Positions 8,410 to 15,841 of a DNA stretch of 35,103 bases are shown here, piece by piece. A program made the position numbers and the translations under genes. The stretch spans positions 1 to 35,103 of the forward strand of contig CAZZBK010000053.1 of the NCBI GenBank assembly GCA_964652155.1, read 5' to 3'. Numbering within the stretch: position 1 is the stretch's first letter; the number at the start of each line of letters is the position of its first letter. Under the pieces are notes generated by a model that was given only the letters and a program-made list of their open reading frames with translations, did not search any database and was not told the DNA's origin. Source of the DNA: CAZZBK01 sp964652155. Its GTDB lineage: Bacteria; Planctomycetota; Planctomycetia; Pirellulales; PNKZ01.

Positions 8410-8802
8410 ATGGCCAAACGAGTCTTATTGTGCGACGACGAAATTCACATCATCCGCGCCGCTGAGTTCAAGCTCTCGCGGGGAGGCTACGACGTCGAGT
8501 GTGCCTGCGACGGCCAAGCCGGCTGGGAGGCCATGCAACGCCAACGACCCGATCTCGTCATCACCGATTGCCAGATGCCGCGGCTCAACGGCCTCGCGCT
8601 CGTCGAGCGGATGCGCCAACACGACGACACCAAGGACATCCCGGTCTTCATGCTCACCGGCAAGGGCTTCGAGCTGTCGGCGCAAGAATTGGCCGAGAAG
8701 TTCAACGTGCTGGGCGTGATCGGCAAGCCGTTCAGCCCGCGCGACGTGCTGCAACGCGTTAACGAGGCGCTCAACGGCACGCCGGTTCCGGCTCTCGTGT
8801 AG
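8410..8802 (+). CDS. Single-domain response regulator (CheY-like)
   Basis: Receiver domain of 130 aa with no output domain. It has the acidic pair (LLCDDEIHII, Asp9/Asp10), phosphoacceptor Asp53 (LVITDCQMPRLNG), Thr83 (VFMLTGKG) and Lys106 (GVIGKPFSP). Stand-alone receivers act by protein contact or relay phosphate onward, as CheY, PilG and Spo0F do. The neighbouring kinase is the obvious phosphodonor, and the pilus motor or STAS protein are possible targets (inference). AGGTGA 7 nt before the ATG is a good ribosome-binding site. The gap to the kinase gene is 52 nt. Confidence 0.93.
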   Translation: MAKRVLLCDDEIHIIRAAEFKLSRGGYDVECACDGQAGWEAMQRQRPDLVITDCQMPRLNGLALVERMRQHDDTKDIPVFMLTGKGFELSAQELAEKFNVLGVIGKPFSPRDVLQRVNEALNGTPVPALV

Positions 8803-8843
8803 CGTGGTGGTGTCAACGTCGGTCCAACGCGAGTGTGCCCAAC

Positions 8844-9173
8844 ATGATTCTGCCCACTGAGATTTTCGGAGACTGCGTCGTCGTGCACTCGCCCGAGGAG
8901 TTGGGGAACGAACACGCCGAGGCGTTCGAGAAGTTTATCTCCGAGCTGGAGCGGGTCAATGTCGTGATGGACTTCGACGGCACCGAGACGATCGACAGCC
9001 GCGGCCTCACCGCGCTGCTCAACTGCCAGGACACGCTTCGCGAGGTCGGCGGCGACCTGAAGCTGTCGACCACGAATCTCAGCAATCGGAAAATTCTGGA
9101 AATGACGCGCCTCGATACCCGGCTGGAAATCTTCGACAGCGTCGTCGACGCCGTGCGCAGCTATCACCACTAA
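8844..9173 (+). CDS. STAS-domain protein (anti-sigma factor antagonist-like)
   Basis: A 109-aa single STAS domain. The conserved loop is VMDFDGTETIDSRGLTALLN, with Ser52 in the position phosphorylated in SpoIIAA/RsbV-type antagonists. STAS proteins bind anti-sigma kinases or act as switch subunits in partner-switching complexes; no RsbW-type kinase or sigma factor is visible in the window. It lies 41 nt after the receiver and 20 nt before the GspE/PilB-like gene, so it belongs to the signalling insert of the gene train. The start is taken at ATG 8844; an in-frame GTG at 8835 is possible. Neither has a clear Shine-Dalgarno sequence. Confidence 0.85.
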   Translation: MILPTEIFGDCVVVHSPEELGNEHAEAFEKFISELERVNVVMDFDGTETIDSRGLTALLNCQDTLREVGGDLKLSTTNLSNRKILEMTRLDTRLEIFDSVVDAVRSYHH

Positions 9174-9193
9174 CGATCAAGGCTCACGGCGCG

Positions 9194-10954
9194 ATGTCGA
9201 CCGAACAAGAATTCAAGCCGCGGTTGGGCAACCTGCTGGTGCAGAAAGGCTATCTGACCCAGGAGGGGTTGGACGCCGCGCTCGTTGAGCAGCATGCCGA
9301 CAAGAAAGGCCGGCTGCTGGGCGAAATCCTGGTCGACGTCTCCGCCTGCACCGACGATCAGGTGGCCGAGTGCATCGCCCACGAGTATGGCGCCCCGTAC
9401 GCCAAGCTCGAAACACGCATCTTCGACGCCAAGTGCATCGATGTGCTGCCGCGCGAATTCATCGAAAAGAATTTCGTCCTGCCGCTCTACGTCATCCGCG
9501 ACACGCTCACGATCGCCGTCAGCGAGCCCTCGAACCTGTTTCTGGTCGAGGAGATCGAAAAGCTCGCCAAGATGCCGGTCCAATTGGTCGTCTCGACGGC
9601 CAAAGACATCCGCCGCATGATCGCCACGCTTCCTAACTCGAAGGTGTTCGTCATCGACGACATCATCGACGAGGGTGAGTCGGGCGACGTCGACGTGATC
9701 GATGAAAAAATCGAGGATATCAGCGACATCGAAGAGAACGGCGTCTCGCCCGTCATTCGACTGGTCAACTTCATCATCTACAACGCCGTTAAGGAAGGGG
9801 CCAGCGACATTCACATGGAGCCGGCCGACAAGGTGCTCCGGGTCCGCTACCGCATTGACGGCCGCCTCTACAAGTCGCTCGAAGTCCCCATCCATTTGGT
9901 GAACGCAATCACCAGCCGTATTAAGATCATGGCCTCGATGGATATCAGCGAGCGGCGCTTGCCCCAGGACGGCCGCATCCACGTAATGCTCGACGGTCGC
10001 AAGGTCGACTTGCGTTGCAGCACGTTCCCCATGACGCGCGGCGAGAAGACCGTGATCCGCGTGCTCGATACCCGCGCCACGTCGTTGCAGCTTGAGGACC
10101 TGGGCTTTGGCGAAGACATTCTCACCGATCTGCGCAGCGAAATCCGCCAGCCCAACGGCATTGCCCTGGTCACCCGCCACACCTGCAGCGGCCAAAGCAC
10201 GACCCTCTCCTCGATGCTTAACGACATCAGCTCGATGGAGAACAATATCTGCACGGTCCAAGACCCGATCGAATACAACCTGCCGCTGATCAACCAGTTT
10301 CAGGTCCAGGAGCGCGTCGGACTGACGTTTGCGCGGGCCTTGCGAACCCTGTTGCGCCAGGACCCGGACGTCATCATGGTGGGCGAAGTTCGTGACGAAG
10401 AGACCGCTCGCACGGCCATTCAGGCCGCTCTGACCGGCCACTTGGTGTTCAGCACGCTGCACACCAACGACGCCGTCAGCGCCGTGACCCGCATGGTCAA
10501 CATGGGGGTCGAGACCTATCTGATTGGCGCGGCGTTGAACATGGTGCTGGCGCAACGACTGGTGCGCAAAGTGTGTTCGAAGTGCCGCCAGTCCTACGAA
10601 CCGCCGCGACAGGTCCGCAAGGCCATCGAGCGGATGGGCTTCGAGATGAAAGAGTTCTTTCGCGGCGTCGGCTGCAAACGCTGCCGCAACACAGGCTACT
10701 CGGGCCGAATCGGCATTCACGAGCTGTTCGTCATCGACGATGAACTGCGCGACGCGATCGTGGCTGACCCGTCGACCAGCAATTTGCGCCCCATCGCCGA
10801 ACGCAAAAACATGGTGACGCTCAAGATCGACGGCTTCCGCAAGGTGCGCGAGGGCATTACCACGATCGAAGAAATCATGCACGTCGTCGGCGAGTCGCGT
10901 GACGCCGCCGAACTCGTTGCGGCCGTCGAGGCCACCGCGGGGACCGAAGTATGA
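9194..10954 (+). CDS. GspE/PilB-family secretion motor protein with degenerate Walker A
   Basis: Full-length (586 aa) GspE/PilB-type protein. The N-terminal T2SSE-N/MshEN-like domain has RLGNLLVQKGYL (about residues 10-21) and RLLGEILV (about 40-47), resembling c-di-GMP-binding MshEN motifs, though the second half lacks the following Gly. The core keeps SDIHMEP and RVRYRIDGRLY, the Asp box (RRLPQDGRIHV), the Walker B region (DPDVIMVGEVRDEETA), the His box (GHLVFSTLHTND) and two zinc-type CxxC pairs (VCSKC, CKRC). The Walker A at residues 328-335 (nt 10175-10198) reads RHTCSGQS where GPTGSGKS/T is expected: the P-loop Lys is Gln334 and three other positions also differ. Family knowledge predicts lost or strongly reduced ATP hydrolysis; that is not shown here. 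The stop overlaps the GspF start (ATGA). Confidence 0.93.
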   Translation: MSTEQEFKPRLGNLLVQKGYLTQEGLDAALVEQHADKKGRLLGEILVDVSACTDDQVAECIAHEYGAPYAKLETRIFDAKCIDVLPREFIEKNFVLPLYVIRDTLTIAVSEPSNLFLVEEIEKLAKMPVQLVVSTAKDIRRMIATLPNSKVFVIDDIIDEGESGDVDVIDEKIEDISDIEENGVSPVIRLVNFIIYNAVKEGASDIHMEPADKVLRVRYRIDGRLYKSLEVPIHLVNAITSRIKIMASMDISERRLPQDGRIHVMLDGRKVDLRCSTFPMTRGEKTVIRVLDTRATSLQLEDLGFGEDILTDLRSEIRQPNGIALVTRHTCSGQSTTLSSMLNDISSMENNICTVQDPIEYNLPLINQFQVQERVGLTFARALRTLLRQDPDVIMVGEVRDEETARTAIQAALTGHLVFSTLHTNDAVSAVTRMVNMGVETYLIGAALNMVLAQRLVRKVCSKCRQSYEPPRQVRKAIERMGFEMKEFFRGVGCKRCRNTGYSGRIGIHELFVIDDELRDAIVADPSTSNLRPIAERKNMVTLKIDGFRKVREGITTIEEIMHVVGESRDAAELVAAVEATAGTEV

Positions 10955-12153
10955 GCTCCTATAGCTATCAGGCCCGCGACCCGCTTGGCAACGTTCATAG
11001 CGGCAGCGTCGAGGCCCCCAGCCGCGACGAAGCGACCGCGCAATTGGGCCGCGACGGCTTGCAGGTCCTCTCGATGGCCGAAGAAAGCGCGGCCGGGCCC
11101 GGCCTGTTCGCCCGCGGAATCACCCGACTCGAAATCATCTATATCACCAATCAATTGGCGGTGATGATCGACACGGGCATTACGATCTCGGCCTCGTTGC
11201 AGTGCATTCTGGAGCAAGAAAAGAACCCCTCGCTCAAGGCGATGTTGGTCGACCTGAAAACGTCGGTCGAGTCCGGCGTCGACTTCTCATCGGCCTTGGC
11301 CAAGTACCCCAAGCACTTTGACAAAACCTACGTCTCGCTCATCAAGGCCAGCGAAGCAACCGGTTCGCTGGGGCCCATGTTGCAGCGAATCAGCGAGTAT
11401 CAGCGCAAAGAAGTCGAGATGCGCGGCAAGGTCAAGGCGTCGATGGCGTATCCGATCGTCATGCTCGTGCTGGCGATCGGCGTCACGCTGTTTCTGCTCA
11501 TGTACGTGCTGCCGCAGTTCTCGCCGCTGTTCAGCAGCAAGGGAATTAAACTGCCCGGCGTCACCAAGTTCTTGATGAAAGCCTCGGACGGCCTGCTCGA
11601 CCTCTGGTACGCCTGGCTTCTGGGCATCGTGGCCGTCGTCTTTGGCTTCATGTTCGCCAAGAAAACCGATCGCGGCCGACAATGCTTCGATTGGGTGAAA
11701 ATCTCCGCCCCGCTCATTGGGCAGCTCAATCGTAAAGTCGTCATCAGCCGCAGCATTCGCACGCTCGGCACGCTGCTCGGCAGCGGCATTCCGATGCTCG
11801 AATCGCTACGCCTGTCGGCCGAGGTGGCCGGCAATTTCTTCTACGAACAACTTTGGGCCCATGTGCAAGAACAGGTGACCAGCGGCGCGCAAATCTGCGA
11901 GTCGCTCAAAGGCAGCCCGCTGTTCCCCGCCATGCTCATCCAAATGATCTCGGCTGGCGAACAGACCGGCAAGTTGGGACCCGTGCTCGAACGGGTCAGC
12001 GATTACTACGACAACGAAGTCGACACCTCGATCAAGGCCGTGACCAGCATGATCGAGCCGATCATGATCACCGTGATGGGTGTCATCGTCGGCACGATCG
12101 CGATGGGGTTATTGATGCCCATCTTCAGTCTCAGCAGCGCCAAAGGCGGTTAA
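10951..12153 (+). CDS. GspF/PilC inner-membrane platform protein
   Basis: Polytopic platform protein of 400 aa on which the GspE/PilB motor acts. It has the two duplicated T2SSF domains: one near residues 75-195 (SGVDFSSALAKYPKHFDKTY; LIKASEATGSLGPML) and one near 270-395 (ESLKGSPLFPAMLIQMISAG; AGEQTGKLGPVLERVSDYYD). Membrane helices are near 168-192 (YPIVMLVLAIGVTLFLLMYV), 215-235 and at the C-terminus (ITVMGVIVGTIAMGLLMPIF). The N-terminal segment YSYQARDPLGNVHSGSVEAP is typical of the family. All usual motifs are intact, in contrast to its motor partner, whose last codons it overlaps by 4 nt. The sugar transferase gene starts 6 nt after its stop. Confidence 0.95.
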   Translation: MSSYSYQARDPLGNVHSGSVEAPSRDEATAQLGRDGLQVLSMAEESAAGPGLFARGITRLEIIYITNQLAVMIDTGITISASLQCILEQEKNPSLKAMLVDLKTSVESGVDFSSALAKYPKHFDKTYVSLIKASEATGSLGPMLQRISEYQRKEVEMRGKVKASMAYPIVMLVLAIGVTLFLLMYVLPQFSPLFSSKGIKLPGVTKFLMKASDGLLDLWYAWLLGIVAVVFGFMFAKKTDRGRQCFDWVKISAPLIGQLNRKVVISRSIRTLGTLLGSGIPMLESLRLSAEVAGNFFYEQLWAHVQEQVTSGAQICESLKGSPLFPAMLIQMISAGEQTGKLGPVLERVSDYYDNEVDTSIKAVTSMIEPIMITVMGVIVGTIAMGLLMPIFSLSSAKGG

Positions 12154-12159
12154 ACGTCC

Positions 12160-13584
12160 ATGCAGACCGATGCCCCGCAACACATCCGTTCCACCACGTC
12201 GCTCCTCGACATCGTCCTGCGCCTGGTCGACACCGCCGCGATCGTCGGCACGCTCGCGCTGGTCACCGCGCTGTTCGGCATTCACGGCGGGCAGACCGTG
12301 TTTCTGGCCGAAGTCTCGGCCATCGTGATCTACTACCTCGTGGCCGAGTTCACCGGCCTGTTCCGCTCCTGGCACGCGACCCCGTTGTCGCGCGAACTCG
12401 CCTGCGCCGTTTGGACCTGGTTGATTGCCCTGCCGGTCCTCGTGGCCCTCGGTTATTTGACCGGTGAACTCCAGGTCTGCGATCAGGTCTTGTCACACAA
12501 CGGCATGCTGATGTGGTTCATCGTCACGCCGCTGGTCATCGCGCTCGCCCGCGCGGCGATTCGCCGGATCCAATATCAACTTCGCCGCAATGGTCAACAC
12601 ACGCGCGGCTTTGCGGTCGTGGGCATCAATGACTTGGGCTTCACGCTCGCCCGCAATATCGAGAAGTCGCCGCAGATGGGCCTGCGCTTGACCGGCTTCT
12701 ACGACGATCGACCGTCGCATCGGCTCCCCAACATGCCCAGCGACCTCGGCCAATGCGTGGGCAACATCGACCAACTCGTCGAGCAAGCGCGGTCGGGCGC
12801 GGTGCATTTGATCTACATCACGCTGCCGTTGCGCGCCGAACAGCGCGTCAAAAACGTGCTGGCTCGACTGGCCGACAGCACGGCCAGCGTCTACATCGTG
12901 CCCGACTTCTTCGTGTTCGAGTTGCTGCACTCGCGCTGGACCACGATCGGCGGCGTGCCGGCCGTGAGCGTGTTCGAGAACCCGTTTTACGGCGTCGACG
13001 GAGCCATCAAACGCCTGCTCGACGTCGTGCTCGCCAGCGTCTTCTTGCTGATCGCCGCCGTGCCCATGTTGCTCGTCGCCGCGGCTATTAAGCTCACCTC
13101 GAAGGGGCCCGTCTTCTTTCGGCAAAAACGCTACGGGCTCGATGGCCACCCGATCGGCGTGTGGAAGTTTCGCAGCATGCGCGTCATGGAAAACTCGGCC
13201 GTCGTCACGCAAGCCACGAAAGACGATCCGCGCGTTACGCCGCTCGGTAAGTTTTTGCGCCGCACGTCGCTCGACGAACTGCCGCAACTGTTCAACGTGC
13301 TCGATGGCAGCATGTCGCTCGTCGGCCCTCGCCCGCACGCCAACGCGCACAACGAACAGTTCCGCAAGCTGATTCAGGGCTACATGCTCCGCCACAAGGT
13401 CAAGCCGGGCATCACGGGCCTAGCCCAGGTCAGCGGTTGGCGCGGCGAGACCGACACGCTCGAAAAAATGGAAAAGCGTGTCGAGTGCGATCATCGCTAC
13501 ATTCGCGAGTGGTCGCCGTGGCTGGATATCCAAATCCTCTTCCGCACGGTCTTCACGGTCCTCTCGCGGCAAAACGCCTACTGA
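12160..13584 (+). CDS. Undecaprenyl-phosphate sugar-phosphate transferase (WcaJ/EpsE-like)
   Basis: Initiating polyisoprenyl-phosphate hexose-1-phosphate transferase of 474 aa; it puts the first sugar phosphate on undecaprenyl phosphate for exopolysaccharide assembly. Four N-terminal membrane helices (within about 15-145) lead to a Rossmann-like CoA-binding-type domain (about 150-265; RGFAVVGINDLGFTLARNIE). A re-entrant membrane helix follows (about 287-312), then the catalytic C-domain with GPVFFRQKRYGLDGHPIGVW, KFRSMRV, TSLDELPQLFNVLDGSMSLV, GPRP and KPGITGLAQVSGWRGETDT. This matches the undecaprenyl-phosphate glucose phosphotransferase type; the sugar itself cannot be read from sequence. 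AAAGGCGG spans the end of the GspF gene about 10 nt before the ATG. Its placement directly behind the platform protein suggests co-expression of pilus and polysaccharide functions. Confidence 0.93.
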   Translation: MQTDAPQHIRSTTSLLDIVLRLVDTAAIVGTLALVTALFGIHGGQTVFLAEVSAIVIYYLVAEFTGLFRSWHATPLSRELACAVWTWLIALPVLVALGYLTGELQVCDQVLSHNGMLMWFIVTPLVIALARAAIRRIQYQLRRNGQHTRGFAVVGINDLGFTLARNIEKSPQMGLRLTGFYDDRPSHRLPNMPSDLGQCVGNIDQLVEQARSGAVHLIYITLPLRAEQRVKNVLARLADSTASVYIVPDFFVFELLHSRWTTIGGVPAVSVFENPFYGVDGAIKRLLDVVLASVFLLIAAVPMLLVAAAIKLTSKGPVFFRQKRYGLDGHPIGVWKFRSMRVMENSAVVTQATKDDPRVTPLGKFLRRTSLDELPQLFNVLDGSMSLVGPRPHANAHNEQFRKLIQGYMLRHKVKPGITGLAQVSGWRGETDTLEKMEKRVECDHRYIREWSPWLDIQILFRTVFTVLSRQNAY

Positions 13585-14468
13585 CGATCGACGCTCTCCC
13601 AGCGAATGCCCTGCCCGCTGCCGTCCCCCAAAAAGCGTATCAACTCGACGCGGTGATTGCGGTTCAGGCTGTTGATCGTGTCGTGCAGACGACGCTTCGG
13701 ATCTTGCTGCGGATGCGGAGGCAGCGGGTCGTCGATCCGCGGCGGCCAGCCTTCCTCCTCAAACGCCGCAATGATCATCTCCTGATTCGGGGCGGGCACC
13801 TTGAACTGCTTCACAACCTTGCTCCCCACCCGCAACTCCTGCCGGTCTCGGTCCCAGCGCGGCAAGGCGACATGCGGCGCGCCGGGCACTTCCGACGCAG
13901 TTGCCGCGGCGTGCAAGGCCACGATCTGCCGCCGCTCGTCCTGTTGCGCGCGGAGCTCGCGGAAGTAACTCGCGCCTCGCGGCGTGAGCACAAAACAGGT
14001 CCGCTTCGTAAACACCAGTCCGCGCTCGCGGCGAAACACGCGCGACTCGTCGCTCGGACCCGTCACATCGCGGCCATGCTCAATGAATCCCTTCTTAACC
14101 AGCCAGCGCAGGTCGCTCTGGTTCAAACCGGTTTGCAACAGCTCGCGAATCTCGACGGCAAACTCCCAGGTCTCGCACTCGATGTCTTGCGCGTACTCGT
14201 AGGCCCGCAGCATGCTATCGATCAGCGGCAGGATGCGCAGCGCCACATCCGAAGCGCGACGCGTCTGCTTGTTGGTCTCGCGAACCTCCTCGCGCGCAGC
14301 CGACTCGCTCGGCACCGATGGGTCGACCCCTCGGGCACGCGGTGTAGCAGAGAATTCCGTTGGGCGTTGCGGGTACACGATAACCACAGATCCGATTGAT
14401 GTGGTGATTCGCACGTTATGCAGATTCTGCGTTATTTGGCGATAATTGCAAGTGTGCGTTATTGGCAC
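13578..14468 (-). CDS. Hypothetical protein, planctomycete-type with winged-helix-like ends
   Basis: Conserved-looking hypothetical of up to 296 aa. The middle (ECETWEFAVEIRELLQTGLN; SDLRWLVKKGFIEHGRDVTG; RTCFVLTPRGASYFRELR) reads like a winged-helix domain. The C-terminus (NQEMIIAAFEEEGWPPRIDD; DPKRRLHDTINSLNRNHRVE; IRFLGDGSGQGIRWE) resembles a family I recall as recurrent in planctomycete genomes; no function is known to me. It converges on the sugar transferase with a 7-nt overlap. The start is uncertain: the first 25 codons from ATG 14468 are AT-rich and contain repeated TGCGTTAT octamers that look regulatory, so translation may begin at the in-frame GTG near nt 14378 or later. DNA binding is inference from the apparent fold. 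Confidence 0.65.
   Translation of the reverse strand: MPITHTCNYRQITQNLHNVRITTSIGSVVIVYPQRPTEFSATPRARGVDPSVPSESAAREEVRETNKQTRRASDVALRILPLIDSMLRAYEYAQDIECETWEFAVEIRELLQTGLNQSDLRWLVKKGFIEHGRDVTGPSDESRVFRRERGLVFTKRTCFVLTPRGASYFRELRAQQDERRQIVALHAAATASEVPGAPHVALPRWDRDRQELRVGSKVVKQFKVPAPNQEMIIAAFEEEGWPPRIDDPLPPHPQQDPKRRLHDTINSLNRNHRVELIRFLGDGSGQGIRWESVDRQ
14412..14462. promoter_or_regulatory. AT-richer segment with repeated GTTAT octamers
   Basis: TGCGTTAT occurs at 14428-14435 and 14455-14462, with the close relative CACGTTAT at 14412-14419. Read on the minus strand these are ATAACGCA, ATAACGCA and ATAACGTG. The segment is clearly richer in A/T than its surroundings and contains TGCATAAC, an extended -10-like sequence in minus orientation. 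It sits at the 5' end of the hypothetical gene and may be its promoter with operator-like repeats, in which case the first codons annotated there are not translated. No regulator can be named. Confidence 0.3.
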
Positions 14469-14551
14469 GCGCTGAGACGAAAGGCCTGTTGAGTTAAGAT
14501 AAGAAGGATGAGTGGTGTGAGTGGTTTATCGACGTCGCTTGAGTCGAACTC

Positions 14552-14593
14552 AGACAAGGCAAGCTTGTCACCCCAGCATGGGTTCCCTTGTCT
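14552..14593. repeat. Stem-loop with two alternative pairings downstream of the GT4 gene
   Basis: AGACAAGG (14552-14559) can pair with CCTTGTCT (14586-14593) across 26 nt, or its core GACAAG can pair with CTTGTC at 14564-14569 to form a smaller hairpin with a 5-nt loop. A further short inverted repeat (TGAGT-CGA-ACTCA) abuts it. It lies in the 142-bp gap behind the stop of the minus-strand GT4 gene, where a terminator would be expected, but there is no clear T-run. Nothing else is recognisable in 14469-14610. Confidence 0.35.
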
Positions 14594-14610
14594 AACTCAG
14601 CTCCCTTCAA

Positions 14611-15828
14611 TCATTGCGACAGAATGCCGTCGGCATGTGCTTCTACCTGAGAAGTAGCGAGACCCAGCGTGCGAATCGGACATTTGCTCGTGTAGATTCC
14701 TCGAATCAGGTCCTGATACCCGCTCACCATCCGTTCGAGGGACCACTTGTTAACCACAATGCTCCTTCCCTGTTCTCCCATGCTATCCAGCTCACCAGAA
14801 TGGGCGAACAGATGCGCAATCTTGTGGGCGATCTCGACCTCATCACCAGGATTGGTCAAATATCCATTTACCCCATCTTTAACAGTTTCACAAATCGAAC
14901 CCACGTTTGTCGAAACGACCGGTTTACCGCAAGCCAGTCCCTCCATGATCGAGACCGGGTTGGCTTCCATGTGCGAGGTCAGGACCAACACATCGACCAA
15001 GGCGAGCAGCTCAGGAATATCGCTCCGCGTCCCGAGGAAGTGCACCGACTCGCTGAGCCCCAGCGAACGTGCGACCGACTCCAATTCTGCCCGACGCCCA
15101 CCATCGCCGATCACGAGAAAATGAGCGTTGGGGTGTTGTTGTCGGACCAGCGCTGCCGAGCGGAGAAACAATTCGTGGTTTTTCTCGGGTCGGAGGGCCG
15201 CGACGATTGCCGCGACCGGGACACCTGGGGGCAAATCGAGTTTGGCTCGCAGAGACTCGTCTGGTTCCAGCGGCTTGAAGCGCTCGGTGTCGACGCCGTT
15301 GGGAATGACGAACACCTTGCGGGCTGGGCAACCTTCGTTCGAGATCAGATACCGACCATGCGGCTCGGCGACGCCAATGAATCCATCGGTGATCGGCGCG
15401 AGCAGCCGATTGGGTCGTTCGACATGGTCGGGCAGCCCGGTCGAGTGCAGTGCCGACAGAATGACCGGCACCCCCGCGCGCCACGCGGCAAGGCGTCCCC
15501 AGAACATCTTGTCGCCGCCGGTCCCCACGGTCACCACGGCATCGATCTTCCGCTCGCGCAACAGCCGGGTCAGTCGTCCCAGCACGGCAAAGTCATATTT
15601 ATGGGCGAGTAGTCCCGTGAAGGTTGGAATCTCTTCGGCCAACACTTCGCCCAGCGGGCCGAGCTGTTTCAGGCAGCACAACTCGGGCTCGAAGCGGCTG
15701 CGGTCCAAACGGCGCACCAGGTTGACCAGCAGTGTCTCCGCGCCGCCGACAGGCATGCTCGTAATCACGAACATGACCTTGAGCGGACCGCGATCGTCGG
15801 GATGTTTCAGCTGCCGAAACTTAAACAT
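14611..15828 (-). CDS. GT4-family glycosyltransferase
   Basis: GT-B fold retaining glycosyltransferase of 405 aa, expected to transfer a sugar from a nucleotide-sugar donor during polysaccharide assembly at the cytoplasmic membrane face. The N-domain begins KVMFVITSMPVGGAETLLVN, the usual GGAE acceptor-side motif. The C-domain has VIPNGVDTERFKPL, AALRPEKNHELFLRSAALV, HFLVIGDGG, VHFLGTRSDIPELLALVDVL and the EX7E-like motif MEANPVSIMEGLACGKPVVS. ATG 15828 is chosen because GAGGAG (complement of 15838-15843) lies 9 nt upstream, overlapping the stop of the preceding deacetylase gene; an ATG at 15855 would overlap that gene. It is the last gene of a three-gene minus-strand operon. Donor and acceptor are unknown. 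Confidence 0.92.
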   Translation of the reverse strand: MFKFRQLKHPDDRGPLKVMFVITSMPVGGAETLLVNLVRRLDRSRFEPELCCLKQLGPLGEVLAEEIPTFTGLLAHKYDFAVLGRLTRLLRERKIDAVVTVGTGGDKMFWGRLAAWRAGVPVILSALHSTGLPDHVERPNRLLAPITDGFIGVAEPHGRYLISNEGCPARKVFVIPNGVDTERFKPLEPDESLRAKLDLPPGVPVAAIVAALRPEKNHELFLRSAALVRQQHPNAHFLVIGDGGRRAELESVARSLGLSESVHFLGTRSDIPELLALVDVLVLTSHMEANPVSIMEGLACGKPVVSTNVGSICETVKDGVNGYLTNPGDEVEIAHKIAHLFAHSGELDSMGEQGRSIVVNKWSLERMVSGYQDLIRGIYTSKCPIRTLGLATSQVEAHADGILSQ

Positions 15829-15841
15829 GACGCCAATCTCC

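Noticed and set aside
9170..10882. 570-codon open frame on the minus strand opposite the motor gene
   Set aside because: It is exactly antisense to a recognised GspE/PilB gene. Its protein is Asp/His/Val-rich without a domain, as expected for a shadow frame in GC-rich DNA.
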